Assembly (NCBI GenBank): GCA_028710285.1 | Contig: JAQTUK010000003.1 | Location: 1-36,953 of the forward strand | Origin: Methylacidiphilaceae bacterium | GTDB taxonomy: Bacteria; Verrucomicrobiota; Verrucomicrobiia; Methylacidiphilales; Methylacidiphilaceae | Direction: 5' to 3' | DNA length: 36,953 bases | In this document: in pieces, positions 7,059 through 15,365 of the stretch | How positions within the stretch are numbered: the stretch's first letter is position 1 | How the letters are laid out: every line of letters starts with the position of its first letter | Position numbers and translations under genes: made by a program | The notes under the pieces: generated by a model | The model's input: the letters and a program-made list of their open reading frames with translations, nothing else | What the model was told of the DNA's origin: nothing | Database searches by the model: none

Positions 7059-7799
7059 TCAGTTCAAGATATCATCGCCGGGCTGAATCCCTCCGGAATT
7101 CGTTCCGCCCTCCACGTCGGCCACCGCCGTATTTGCCTCGGTGGAAACGATTTTCACCTTACCGACCGGCTGGCCGCTTCGATAGACGTTGAGCACGCCA
7201 TTTTCCACCAAGCCATCCTTTTCTCCGACATTCAAGACGACGAAGTTCCAATTGCGGTTGACCGATACAACCTTGCCTCGAATGCCCGATCGCATCGATA
7301 CCGCTCGGGCGGTCGAGGGGGAAACTTCGCGCATCCGCCCAAGTTCCGAAGTCAACTTGGCCAGATTTTCCTCCAATCCGTGCTTCTCCTTCAGCAGGCT
7401 TTCCACCTTGGCCGTTGCTGCCTCGCTTGCGGCTTTCTCCGATTCGAGCTTGCTCCCCAACTCTTCGATTTCCGCCTTCTCCTGCTGCGCGCGTTGCTCG
7501 GCTTCCTTGGCGCGCTTCTCCGCCTCCTCGACCCGGCTGTCTCCGCTGCCCGCCTGACTCTCTGCCTGAGCCAGCTTTTCGGTGGCTTCGGCCATCTTGG
7601 CGCGGGTCTCCTCCCACTTCTTCTGGGTCTCGGCCGCCAGAACCTTGCTCTCCTCCGCCTGCTCGGTCACCGCCTTGAGCTGAGCAGCCGTTTTCTCATA
7701 GTCCCGGCGATAGCTGTTCCGCTGATTTGCCACCAGATACCCGAGCACCGCCGTCGCCAAGCTGCCGATCAACGCAATTCCCAAAAAAAACTTGATCAC
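7059..7799 (-). CDS. Membrane-anchored coiled-coil protein with C-terminal beta domain
   Basis: The product is a 246-aa protein with an N-terminal transmembrane anchor (FFLGIALIGSLATAVLGYLVA, residues 4-24) and then a long Glu/Lys/Ala-rich coiled coil (about 30-155). A compact C-terminal domain (about 165-246) contains GKVVSVNRNWNFVVLNVGEKDG and ends in GGIQPGDDILN. The C-terminal part recalls the beta domains of MreC or flagellar FlgT-like proteins, where a VNxxxNFVVLNVG motif precedes a regulated-output pattern. That link is a resemblance only. Topology suggests most of the chain is outside the cytoplasm. Start ATG 7799 immediately precedes the anchor. The PDZ gene upstream on the same strand ends 102 nt before it, so co-transcription is possible. 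Confidence 0.75.
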   Translation of the reverse strand: MIKFFLGIALIGSLATAVLGYLVANQRNSYRRDYEKTAAQLKAVTEQAEESKVLAAETQKKWEETRAKMAEATEKLAQAESQAGSGDSRVEEAEKRAKEAEQRAQQEKAEIEELGSKLESEKAASEAATAKVESLLKEKHGLEENLAKLTSELGRMREVSPSTARAVSMRSGIRGKVVSVNRNWNFVVLNVGEKDGLVENGVLNVYRSGQPVGKVKIVSTEANTAVADVEGGTNSGGIQPGDDILN

Positions 7800-7901
7800 G
7801 AAGATTTCTCCCTTTCCCTTCGCTCCGACCTGCTATTGGCCTTTTTACTCATCCATTCTCCAAAATCCATCGGAAACCATCCGCCTGCGCCCTCCCGAGG
7901 G

Positions 7902-8732
7902 TCATTCGGAATGTCCGCGTCCCATTTCGGGTGAAAAGTCCAAGAGGCTCTGCTGCAGGCTGGGAGGAAGCGGAAGAGAGACGGAGACCGGTTCCGCGCT
8001 CCCGGCTCGGTAGACCGTAAAGCTCAGCGCCTTGCTTTCGCCGGATTTTCGGCCGAGGTTGGCTCTCCGATAGACTTCCAGGAACTCGTCCAGCGTTCCC
8101 ATGAAGGGCTGCCCGCCGATGGTGATCACGCGATCCCCCGGCTGGAAGCCCCCCCGCTCCCCTTTCTCCCCCGACTGAACGGCCAAGATCGTGATGCGTC
8201 CGTCGACGGCAGCCAGCAAGAGGCCGGCAGGCAGGCTCACCGGCTCGTCACAGATCTTGTCCTCTTCCGCTCTCTGAAAAACCAGCCGCAGATCGGCTCC
8301 GTTCAACACCTCGAGAGCCTGAAGAAACGTCGTCTTGGAAGGCCAGACCGTGCGGGTGAACTTCTTGAGCGCCCGCTCCGCCGGAGTTTCGCTGAGCGGG
8401 TCGGGTGTCGACTTTCGCGAGTAGGCCGCCTCTTTGTGCGCCGTATTCTGCTGCGCTTCCTCGACCTTTTCCTCGAGATCGGGCTTCACGTAGAGGGTGC
8501 GAAGCGTGTCTTTGGGAAGAACTACGGTCATCTCGTTGATGGCGACAGGATACTGAAAATGGACGGCGCCTTGCCCATCCTCCACTGGGAAAACAGCGAT
8601 GATGGGGGGATTGGTGACAAGCGGGCCTTCGGCCGCCCGAGCGGCGCCGAGCGGGTCGCTCCAGCCCGTCAGCAGGAGCGCGGCGGACCAGGCCGCAAGC
8701 GACGGTCTCTTCCTCCACCCGACGAGGTTCAT
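7902..8732 (-). CDS. Exported protein with a PDZ domain
   Basis: The product is 276 aa with an N-terminal signal peptide (basic RKR, hydrophobic SLAAWSAALLLTGW, then AARAA before the mature part). The middle is unrecognised. The C-terminal third (about 160-260) reads as a PDZ-like domain, with LAVQSGEKGERGGFQPGDRVITIGGQ holding the usual GxxxGDxIxxxxG pattern. No protease triad is visible, so it is a binding or scaffold protein rather than an HtrA. The track extends it to 9257, but that frame runs through DUF167 and the reductase. ATG 8732 overlaps the DUF167 stop (ATGA), which supports it strongly and implies translational coupling. Confidence 0.75.
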   Translation of the reverse strand: MNLVGWRKRPSLAAWSAALLLTGWSDPLGAARAAEGPLVTNPPIIAVFPVEDGQGAVHFQYPVAINEMTVVLPKDTLRTLYVKPDLEEKVEEAQQNTAHKEAAYSRKSTPDPLSETPAERALKKFTRTVWPSKTTFLQALEVLNGADLRLVFQRAEEDKICDEPVSLPAGLLLAAVDGRITILAVQSGEKGERGGFQPGDRVITIGGQPFMGTLDEFLEVYRRANLGRKSGESKALSFTVYRAGSAEPVSVSLPLPPSLQQSLLDFSPEMGRGHSE

Positions 8733-9079
8733 CGACGCACACCCCCCTGACCGGAAGCCCGCGCCAGCCAGCGCGCCACGTAGTCTTCGGCCGACTCTCC
8801 GTTTCCCTCCCAGCCCCGGATTTCGAGCGATTTTTCCCGCGATTTCTCCCCGCTCACGAGCACGACCTGGGATCGCCGCGTGCAGAACACCTTGGCAAAC
8901 AGCCGCAGGAGCTCCTCGTTGGCCCGCCCTTCGGATGGCGGGGCCTGCAGCCGCACCCGCACGACCCCATCCGCAAATCCCGCAATTTCGGTTTTCCGGG
9001 CGTTGGGAACCACTCGGACGACAAGACGGTTCCGATTCCCAGGGACCACTCTGGTCAGAACGGTTCCTTTGGCCGTCAT
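8729..9079 (-). CDS. DUF167 / YggU family protein
   Basis: This small protein (116 aa) carries the DUF167 core: VVRVVPNARKTEIAGF, then VRVRLQAPPSEGRANEELLRLFAKVF, then SQVVLVSGEKSREKSLEIRG. The family is widespread and has no established biochemical role. The family start near the first beta strand favours ATG 9079 over 9094. ATG 9079 overlaps the stop of the aldo/keto reductase (ATGA), and its own stop overlaps the start of the PDZ gene in the same way, so three genes are chained by 4-nt overlaps. Confidence 0.9.
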   Translation of the reverse strand: MTAKGTVLTRVVPGNRNRLVVRVVPNARKTEIAGFADGVVRVRLQAPPSEGRANEELLRLFAKVFCTRRSQVVLVSGEKSREKSLEIRGWEGNGESAEDYVARWLARASGQGGVRR

Positions 9080-10002
9080 CGCAAGGCTCCCCATTTTTCT
9101 CCCGACCGGCTCTCCGCCTGGCCAAAGGCCTGGCGCAGCCGGTCCACCATCTCCTTGGGCAAGGGACCCCGCCGGGCGGCTTGCAGGTTATCAAACAGAT
9201 GCTCGAAGCGGGCGCTTCCGGCCAAGGCAACATGGACCCCGGGCTGGGCGAGAGCAAAACGGAGGGCCGCCTCGGCCCATCTCATCTCCGTAGCCCCCCA
9301 TTCCGCGAGCTTTACTCCCATCGTCCGAAAGCGATCGGCATACGGCCGTACGTACTCGCGATAGGCAGGATGGATTTCCTCGAGCGGCCGCCAGGCTCCA
9401 TTGGCCAGCGGGCGCTTGGCCAATACCCCGACATGGGCCTTCCGAGCCGCGGGCAAAACCGTTTCGATGTTCGCCTGGTCGCAGATGTTGATGCTTGTCT
9501 CGATGACCGATACTTCCTCCAGCCGGCACGCGAATTCCGCGGCTTCGCCATCCCCGGAATAGCCAATGAACCGGACCTTGCCCGCCTCCTGCGCCTTCCG
9601 CAAGGCCGCCAGAGCTTCGCCGCGTTCGAGAACCGGACGATCGCACGAGTGGAGAAGCATGACATCGACATGATCGGTTCGCAATCGCGCGAGCGAGCGG
9701 TCAATCGAGCGGCCAATGCTTTCCTCCGTCCAGGATGCCGGGCTCGTTTCCCCCTCCTCCGCCCAGCCGCATTTCGAGACGAGGACGCACTGCCGTCGCC
9801 GCGGGCCCAGCGCGCTGCCGATCCGCTCCTCGGAGGTTTCGTAACCCGCTGCGGTGTCGATCACGTTGATCCCGTGATCGATGGCAAAGTGGAGCAGTTC
9901 GGTGGCCGCCGCCTGTCCCATTCCCGTAAAGCCGATCTCGGCGGCTCCCAAGCCGAGCGAAGAGACCGGCAATCCGGTCTTCCCAAGAGGCTGGAGTCGC
10001 AT
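9076..10002 (-). CDS. Aldo/keto reductase
   Basis: The product is a 308-aa TIM-barrel NADPH-dependent oxidoreductase. The start LGKTGLPVSSLGLGAAEIG is typical of AKRs of the YajO/Tas/general-stress type. The catalytic tetrad can be read as Asp and Tyr in DTAAGYETSEERIG (about residues 49-62), Lys in VLVSKCGW and His in VMLLHSCD. The C-terminal LRFALAQPGVHVALAGSA matches the cofactor-binding end of the barrel. The substrate is unknown. It leads a coupled trio with DUF167 and the PDZ protein. A 152-nt gap separates it from the divergent queD and should hold both promoters; I saw no convincing hexamers there. Confidence 0.9.
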   Translation of the reverse strand: MRLQPLGKTGLPVSSLGLGAAEIGFTGMGQAAATELLHFAIDHGINVIDTAAGYETSEERIGSALGPRRRQCVLVSKCGWAEEGETSPASWTEESIGRSIDRSLARLRTDHVDVMLLHSCDRPVLERGEALAALRKAQEAGKVRFIGYSGDGEAAEFACRLEEVSVIETSINICDQANIETVLPAARKAHVGVLAKRPLANGAWRPLEEIHPAYREYVRPYADRFRTMGVKLAEWGATEMRWAEAALRFALAQPGVHVALAGSARFEHLFDNLQAARRGPLPKEMVDRLRQAFGQAESRSGEKWGALR

Positions 10003-10154
10003 TCGGATCCGAAGTGTATGGCAAAGGAAGAAATCTGGCGATCCGGATCTTTCGGTGGGAAACCGATGAGCCGCCGCAAATTTTCTTCCTCTTCCCGGGC
10101 TTGCACGCCTGCCGCCTTCCGCGGATAAGGTGGCACTTGGTCTTCTTTCTTTCT

Positions 10155-10538
10155 ATGCGCGTAACGATTGAAAAGGATTTCCGCTTCGAAGCGGCCCAGC
10201 AGCTGCCCGGGTTTCCGGAAGGCCACAAGTGCCGCCGGTTGCACGGCCACAGCTTTGAGGTGCGAGTGGCGGTCGAGGGCGAGGTGGATCCGGCAACCGG
10301 CATTCTCTACGATCACGCGCGGATCTCCCGGGCGGTGGAGCCTCTGCTGGCACAGTTGGACCATCGCTTTCTCAACGAAATTCCGGGCCTCGAAAATCCA
10401 ACCATCGAATCCATGGCCCACTGGTTTTGGGAAAGGCTCGTTTCTCTTCTCCCAGGACTTACCCAGATCAGCATTTGCGAAACACCCCGGGTTCGCTGTC
10501 TCTATCGCGGTCCCGCTCCCTCTCCATCCCGCTCATGA
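10155..10538 (+). CDS. queD: 6-carboxy-5,6,7,8-tetrahydropterin synthase QueD, with first zinc His replaced
   Basis: QueD converts dihydroneopterin triphosphate to 6-carboxytetrahydropterin for queuosine synthesis. The sequence is very close to the classical enzyme: KDFRFEAA, FPEGHKCRRLHGHSFEV (catalytic Cys26, zinc His30 and His32), LDHRFLN and GLENPT (DH pair), and the C-terminal ICETPRVRCLYRG (active-site Glu). Length (127 aa) is normal. The odd point is residue 15: the family motif FEAAH supplies the first zinc ligand, but the codon here is CAG, giving FEAAQQL. Either another residue such as His24 fills in, or metal binding is changed. ATG 10155 matches the family N-terminus. Its TGA overlaps the lysS ATG (ATGA). 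Confidence 0.9.
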   Translation: MRVTIEKDFRFEAAQQLPGFPEGHKCRRLHGHSFEVRVAVEGEVDPATGILYDHARISRAVEPLLAQLDHRFLNEIPGLENPTIESMAHWFWERLVSLLPGLTQISICETPRVRCLYRGPAPSPSRS

Positions 10539-11989
10539 GCGAGACCCAAGAACCAAGCGAGCTCCTCCGACTGCGCCGAGAAAAGTTGGCCGCTTGGCGC
10601 AGCCGCGGCATCGACCCATTCGGCGGCGCCTTCCCCGACACGACATCCATCGCCGAGATCCTGACGAATTTCGCCGAGGGACGAAAAGCCCGGCTCGCGG
10701 GCCGGCTCCTCTCCATCCGGGAGATGGGCAAGAGCCTCTTCGCCCATCTCCAAGACGCAAGCGGCAGGATGCAGATCTATGCCAACCTCCAATCGGTGGG
10801 GGACCGGTTCGCCGACCTGAAGCTCCTCGACTTGGGAGACATCGTCGGAGTCGAAGGCGACTGCTTTCAGACGAAGACCGGCGAGAAGACCTTGCGGGTG
10901 CGCCATTTCGATCTTCTTTCCAAGTCCCTCCGCCCGCTCCCCTCGAAGTGGCACGGCCTCCACGACGTGGAGGCTCGCTACCGGCAGCGCTATCTCGATC
11001 TGGTCGCCAACCCGGAGGTCCGGGAGATCTTTCATCAGCGGATCCGGATCGTCCGCGAGATTCGCCGCTTCCTCGAGGAGCGCGGATTCCTCGAGGTGGA
11101 AACCCCGATGATGCAGCCGATTCCCGGTGGAGCAGCAGCCACGCCCTTTTCGACCTTCCACGAGGCGCTGGGCATCCCGCTCTACCTCCGGATCGCCCCG
11201 GAACTCTACCTCAAGCAGCTTCTGGTGGGAGGGTTCGAGCGCATCTTCGAACTCAACCGAAACTTTCGAAACGAGGGTCTCTCCCGCAAGCACAATCCCG
11301 AGTTCACGATGCTCGAAGCCTATTGGGCTTATGCGGACTTCCCGCGGATGGCGGAGCTTCTCGAATCCCTCATCTGCCATCTGGCCGAGAAGGTCTGCGG
11401 AGGGCTTCGTCTTTCCTCGCCGACCGGGGCTTTCCCCTCGATCGATCTGACCCCTCCCTGGCCGAGGAAGAGCTTTGCCGACTGCCTGCGGGAAGCGACG
11501 GGGAAGGACTGGTTTTCCCTCGGCGCCGAGGAGCGCCGCAGGCTCGCCGAAGAACTCGGCGTCGAGCTTCTGCCGAATGCCGAGGAAATCGACGTGACCC
11601 GGCATACCTTCGAAAAGCTCGTCGAGGCGCGCACCGCCGGGCCCCTTTTCGTGACGCACCTTCCGACGGAACTGGTGCCGCTCGCCCGGCAAAACCGGGA
11701 AGATCCCTCGGTAGTCGATGTCTTCGAGCTCATCATCGGCGGCCAGGAGGTCGCCCCCGGCTATAGCGAACTCAACGATCCGATCGTCCAGCGCGAGCGG
11801 CTCGAGCATCAGGCGGGGGAAGAGAGGCAGAAGCTCGACGAGGACTTCCTCGTGGCCCTCGAACATGGGATGCCTCCCGCCGGAGGCATCGGCTTGGGCA
11901 TCGATCGGCTCGTGATGCTCCTCACGGGGAGCGAATCGATTCGCGACGTGATCTTCTTCCCCCTCCTCCGGCCCAAGGAGGCGCCCTAG
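10535..11989 (+). CDS. lysS: Lysyl-tRNA synthetase, class II
   Basis: LysS charges tRNA-Lys in the cytoplasm. The 484-aa protein has an N-terminal OB fold (about 55-160, with LAGRLLSIREMGKSLFAHLQD). The class II catalytic core follows: motif 1 around FLEVETPMMQPIPGGAAATPF, motif 2 FRNEGLSRKHNPEFTMLEAY and motif 3 GGIGLGIDRLVMLLT. Length and motif order are those of bacterial LysRS. ATG 10535 overlaps the queD stop by 4 nt (ATGA), which argues for coupled translation and fixes the start over the longer track ORF from 10427. A tRNA gene follows 85 nt downstream. Confidence 0.97.
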   Translation: MSETQEPSELLRLRREKLAAWRSRGIDPFGGAFPDTTSIAEILTNFAEGRKARLAGRLLSIREMGKSLFAHLQDASGRMQIYANLQSVGDRFADLKLLDLGDIVGVEGDCFQTKTGEKTLRVRHFDLLSKSLRPLPSKWHGLHDVEARYRQRYLDLVANPEVREIFHQRIRIVREIRRFLEERGFLEVETPMMQPIPGGAAATPFSTFHEALGIPLYLRIAPELYLKQLLVGGFERIFELNRNFRNEGLSRKHNPEFTMLEAYWAYADFPRMAELLESLICHLAEKVCGGLRLSSPTGAFPSIDLTPPWPRKSFADCLREATGKDWFSLGAEERRRLAEELGVELLPNAEEIDVTRHTFEKLVEARTAGPLFVTHLPTELVPLARQNREDPSVVDVFELIIGGQEVAPGYSELNDPIVQRERLEHQAGEERQKLDEDFLVALEHGMPPAGGIGLGIDRLVMLLTGSESIRDVIFFPLLRPKEAP

Positions 11990-12074
11990 TCGGCGGATGC
12001 CGGCTTGCGGGGCCTGATGCGAAATTGCGGTTCCCAACCGCTGATTTGTTTTGTAGAGTTCACGGTAGGTTCTT

Positions 12075-12147
12075 GGGGGTTTAGCTCAGTTGGTAGAGCG
12101 TCTCGTTCGCAATGAGAAGGTCGGGGGTTCGAATCCCCCAACCTCCA
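12075..12147 (+). tRNA. tRNA-Ala (anticodon CGC)
   Basis: A full cloverleaf folds by hand: acceptor GGGGGTT/AACCTCC, D arm GCTC...GAGC, anticodon stem TCTCG/TGAGA around the loop TTCGCAA (anticodon CGC, reads GCG), and T arm GGGGG-TTCGAAT-CCCCC. The G3:U70 wobble, the identity element for alanyl-tRNA synthetase, is present. The discriminator is A; CCA is not encoded. Length is 73 nt. Confidence 0.95.
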
Positions 12148-12289
12148 CAGGTCCCGCGCGAGGGACAGGGAGTCATTCTCCGATCACCGCAAGGGTTCGA
12201 AGGAAATTTGGGGGATTCCCCGGATTGGCTTGCGGGGAATGCCTCGGGCGGGAAACCCTCTCCAAGGCTCTGCAGGCCTCCTTCTGACC

Positions 12290-12844
12290 ATGGCCATGGC
12301 TTCCCTGCTCGATCGCGTGGAGATCCTCTTTGGAGACATTACCCGTCTTCCGGTCGACGCGGTCGTCAACGCGGCCAATTCGAGCCTCCTGGGCGGAGGA
12401 GGAGTCGATGGGGCGCTCCATCGCGCCGCCGGCCCCGAGCTTCTCGAAGAATGCCGCACGCTCGGCGGCTGCCCCGTAGGCAAGGCCAAGGTTACCAAGG
12501 GCTATCGCCTTCCGGCCAAATGGGTGATCCATGCGGTGGGTCCTTTTTGGCAGGGCGGCGAGCAAGGGGAGGATGCCCTTCTGGCCAGCTGCTATCGCGA
12601 AGCCCTTGGCCTCGCAGCCACGCTTCCCGCCCGCTCCGTCGCCTTTCCCGCGATCAGCACGGGGGCCTATCGTTTCCCCGCCGATCGGGCGGCCCTCATC
12701 GCCCTGAGAGAGGTCGCAGCCTTTCTCGCCGGCAGCCCGCTTCCGGAAAAGGTCTTTCTGGTCTGCTTCCGCGACGAGACCCTGGTTGCCTGCCGAAGGG
12801 CCTTCGCCCTGCTCGGCTCTGGGAATCGGGAACCCGGCGCCTAG
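12290..12844 (+). CDS. Macrodomain protein, O-acetyl-ADP-ribose deacetylase type
   Basis: The product is a single macrodomain of 184 aa that binds ADP-ribose and in this subgroup (MacroD/YmdB) hydrolyses O-acetyl-ADP-ribose or ADP-ribosyl ester bonds. The motifs are LFGDITRLPVDAVVNAANSSLLGGGGVDGALHRAAG (about 13-48, holding the catalytic Asn/Asp region and the distal-ribose loop), VIHAVGPFW, and the diphosphate loop FPAISTGAYRFP. ATG 12290 or 12296 fits the family; no good Shine-Dalgarno is visible and the longer track start at 12230 adds no recognisable sequence. It lies between two oppositely oriented tRNA-Ala genes. Its physiological substrate is not readable from context. Confidence 0.92.
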   Translation: MAMASLLDRVEILFGDITRLPVDAVVNAANSSLLGGGGVDGALHRAAGPELLEECRTLGGCPVGKAKVTKGYRLPAKWVIHAVGPFWQGGEQGEDALLASCYREALGLAATLPARSVAFPAISTGAYRFPADRAALIALREVAAFLAGSPLPEKVFLVCFRDETLVACRRAFALLGSGNREPGA

Positions 12845-12860
12845 TACGGAGGGAATCCTC

Positions 12861-12933
12861 TGGAGCCTAGGGGATTCGAACCCCTGACCTCCTCAATGCC
12901 ATTGAGGCGCTCTACCAACTGAGCTAAGACCCC
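12861..12933 (-). tRNA. tRNA-Ala (anticodon GGC)
   Basis: On the minus strand the sequence folds as acceptor GGGGTCT/AGGCTCC, D arm GCTC...GAGC, anticodon stem CCTCA/TGAGG around the loop ATGGCAT (anticodon GGC, reads GCC and GCU), and T arm AGGGG-TTCGAAT-CCCCT. G3:U70 is present. The discriminator is A; CCA is not encoded. It points toward tRNA-Ala(CGC), with the macrodomain gene between them. Confidence 0.95.
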
Positions 12934-13023
12934 GGCTAAGATCTCCATCCCTGCCACCGTTCCCGCCTCCTGTCAAGGGAAAGCCCGTCTCTGTGCCCGG
13001 GCCCATCAACGCTCCGCTTCGGG

Positions 13024-14235
13024 TCAGCGGTGGGAAGGCTTGGCGGCCTTTTCCAAAAGCGAGAGCTCCTCCTTGGCTTCCGGATCCCCCTGTCCGGCCG
13101 CTTTTTCGAGCCAGGCCTCAGCCTCTTCTCGATTGGCCTTGACTCCCTCTCCGGAGCGATAAAGGCGGCCGAGCTCGCGTTCCGCAACGACGTCTCCCAT
13201 TTCCGCCGCCTTCCGATACCAGAGCGCCGCTTCCGCAGGGTCCCGCGGGACTCCTTTCCCCTCCTCGTAGAGGCGCGCCAAGTGGCGGGCCGCCGGCGGA
13301 TAGCCATGGTCGGCCGCCTTCCGATACCATGCCGCCGCCGTCTTGGCATCCTGCAGAACTCCCTGTCCGATTTCGTAGGACGTCCCTAGGTTGTCTTGCG
13401 CCTTGAGCTCCCCCTGCTCGGCGGCCTTTTGCCACCAGGAGGCCGCTTGCGCGGGATCCTGCGTGACCCCCTTCCCTTCGGCATAGAGCACCGCAAGATC
13501 CGACTGCGCAAAGGGATCGCCCGCTTCCGCGGCCTTCTTGAGCCAGAAGGCTGCCTGCGCATAATCCTGGGGCACTCCCTCGCCCTTCACGTAGGCGACG
13601 CCCAGGCGAAACTGGGAAGGACAGTACCCCTGCTCGGCGGCCTTCCGATACCAGGAAGCGGCGGCGGCTGGATCGGCTCCGACTCCCCTTCCTTTGGCAT
13701 ACATGCGCCCCAAGCTGTGCTGCGCCTCCGGCTGCCCCGCTTCCGCCGCTTTTCGATACCAACGGGCCGCCTGCTCGTCGTTCTGCTCCACCCCAAGACC
13801 ATGTGCATAGAGGACGCCAAGGCTCCACTCTCCCAAAGGGTCGCCATGCTGGGCCGCCCGTCCGCTCCAATCAAAGGCCTGGTGGAAATTACGCTCGACG
13901 CCTTGGCCGACCGAGTAAAGCAGTCCGAGAGCGGCCTCTGCGGGCGCCGACCCGTTCCGGGCCGCCTTTCTGTACCATTCGACTGCTTTTTTCGCGTCGG
14001 GCTTCACTCCCAGGCCCTCCAGATAGGCGGCGCCCAATCGATATTGCGCGTCCGCCTCTCCGCGCTGCGCGGCTCGCTCCAGCCTTTGCCAGACTTCGGA
14101 GGTGATCTCCCGGTCTCCCGTCGGAGCCCCGGTGGACGCCTGGATCCCATCGGCGCAAGAAAGAACCAAGGCAGAGCCGATGAAAAAAAGGATGAGAAAC
14201 CGCTGGGGAGACGACAGCCGCGCCAATAGGGTCAT
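13024..14235 (-). CDS. Exported Sel1-repeat (TPR-like) protein
   Basis: The product has 403 aa. An N-terminal signal sequence (FLILFFIGSALVLSCADG; the Cys could also be a lipid site) precedes about nine consecutive 36-residue Sel1-like repeats. They follow the pattern xxAQxxLGxxYxxGxGVxxDxxxAxxWYRKAAExGD, for example AEAGQPEAQHSLGRMYAKGR. A partial tenth repeat closes the protein. Sel1 repeats form alpha-solenoids that act as protein-interaction scaffolds; the partner is unknown. The start ATG 14235 directly precedes the signal sequence. It stands alone between tRNA-Ala(GGC) and the DAHP synthase gene, 52 nt from the latter on the same strand. The internal repetition shows at protein level; the DNA repeats are diverged. 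Confidence 0.9.
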   Translation of the reverse strand: MTLLARLSSPQRFLILFFIGSALVLSCADGIQASTGAPTGDREITSEVWQRLERAAQRGEADAQYRLGAAYLEGLGVKPDAKKAVEWYRKAARNGSAPAEAALGLLYSVGQGVERNFHQAFDWSGRAAQHGDPLGEWSLGVLYAHGLGVEQNDEQAARWYRKAAEAGQPEAQHSLGRMYAKGRGVGADPAAAASWYRKAAEQGYCPSQFRLGVAYVKGEGVPQDYAQAAFWLKKAAEAGDPFAQSDLAVLYAEGKGVTQDPAQAASWWQKAAEQGELKAQDNLGTSYEIGQGVLQDAKTAAAWYRKAADHGYPPAARHLARLYEEGKGVPRDPAEAALWYRKAAEMGDVVAERELGRLYRSGEGVKANREEAEAWLEKAAGQGDPEAKEELSLLEKAAKPSHR

Positions 14236-14287
14236 CTTTGTGAATGAGGGATTCCTTAAGAGAAAAATCCCGCAGGCTCCTGCCGGC

Positions 14288-15352
14288 TCAGGACTCGCCC
14301 GAAAGCGCTTCCCGAATGCGCCGACTGCTCTGGCGGAGCATCTTTTCGGTCGTCTCCCAGGAAAGGCAAGGGTCCGTCACGGAGAGCCCGTAGCGAAGCT
14401 GCGTGAGATCTTCGGGAATCCTCTGGTTCCCTTCGTAGAGGTAGCTCTCGAGCATCGCTCCAAGGATCGCCGCGGTTCCCCGCACCCGCTGCTCGAGGAT
14501 GCTCCCCAGCACGACTTCCTGCACCGCCGGCCGCTTCGCCGAGTTCGCATGGCTGCAATCGACGATGAGCCGCTTGGGCAGCCCCCCTTTGAGAAGCCGC
14601 ATGCAAGCTTCCTGGATGCTCTCCGGATCATAGTTGCTTCGTTTGTGCCCACCCCGCAGGACCAGGTGACCCCAGGGGTTCCCGCAGGTCCGGATGACGC
14701 TGGTGAAGCCTTCCTGGTCGATTCCGACAAAGCTGTGTGGTTGGAGCGCGGCGCCCAGGGCGTCGACGGCGATCTGCAACGAGCCATCGGTCCCGTTCTT
14801 GAAGCCGACCGGCATGGAGAGCCCGCTCGCCATCTCCCGATGGAGTTGGGATTCGGTGGTCCGAGCCCCGATGGCCGCCCAGCTAACCAGGTCATCGATG
14901 TACTGCGGCGTGATTGAATCGAGGAATTCGCTCGCGGTCGGAAGTCCCAATTCGTTGATCTGAAGAAGGAGCTTCCTGGCCAGCCGCAATCCTTCCTGGA
15001 TATCGCACGAGCCATCGAGGAGGGGATCGTTGATGAGTCCCTTCCAGCCGATCGTCGTCCTCGGTTTTTCGAAATAGGCCCTCATCACGAGGAAGAGCTC
15101 CCCCTTGAGCTCATCCTGCAAGCCCCGAAGCCTCCGGGCGTAATCCAAAGCAGCCACCGGATCATGGATCGAGCAGGGGCCGACGATCACCAGAAAACGC
15201 CTGTCCTCGCCTGACAAAACTTGCTGAATGGTGACGCGGCCCTCATAGACGGTCTGCTTCGCCGCCTCGGTCAAGGGAAGGCTCTCCTTGAGGGCACGCG
15301 GGGCGACCAGGCGCTCGACGGAACGGACGCGCAGGTCCTGTATTGGCAACAT
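14288..15352 (-). CDS. 3-deoxy-7-phosphoheptulonate (DAHP) synthase, class I AroG/AroF/AroH type
   Basis: This enzyme condenses PEP and erythrose 4-phosphate, the first step of the shikimate pathway. The 354-aa protein shows VIVGPCSIHDPVAALDYA, MRAYFEKPRTTIGWKGLINDP (PEP-binding KPRT block), GFKNGTDGSLQIAVDA, VLRGG and IVDCSHANS, all characteristic of the E. coli-type enzyme. The N-terminal 50 residues that carry the allosteric region are present, so feedback by an aromatic amino acid is likely, but which one cannot be read. ATG 15352 gives the expected N-terminus. It begins 13 nt after the mutY stop, so both are probably on one transcript. The chorismate mutase-like gene lies 20 kb away. Confidence 0.95.
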   Translation of the reverse strand: MLPIQDLRVRSVERLVAPRALKESLPLTEAAKQTVYEGRVTIQQVLSGEDRRFLVIVGPCSIHDPVAALDYARRLRGLQDELKGELFLVMRAYFEKPRTTIGWKGLINDPLLDGSCDIQEGLRLARKLLLQINELGLPTASEFLDSITPQYIDDLVSWAAIGARTTESQLHREMASGLSMPVGFKNGTDGSLQIAVDALGAALQPHSFVGIDQEGFTSVIRTCGNPWGHLVLRGGHKRSNYDPESIQEACMRLLKGGLPKRLIVDCSHANSAKRPAVQEVVLGSILEQRVRGTAAILGAMLESYLYEGNQRIPEDLTQLRYGLSVTDPCLSWETTEKMLRQSSRRIREALSGES

Positions 15353-15365
15353 GATCGTCGAGACC

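Noticed and set aside
12150-12165. GTCCC/GGGAC hairpin after tRNA-Ala(CGC)
   Set aside because: The stem is five bp with no U tract; it is too weak to call a terminator.
13024-14235. Regular repeats that might look like a CRISPR or satellite array
   Set aside because: The period is about 108 nt in a coding frame with diverged DNA. It encodes Sel1 repeats.
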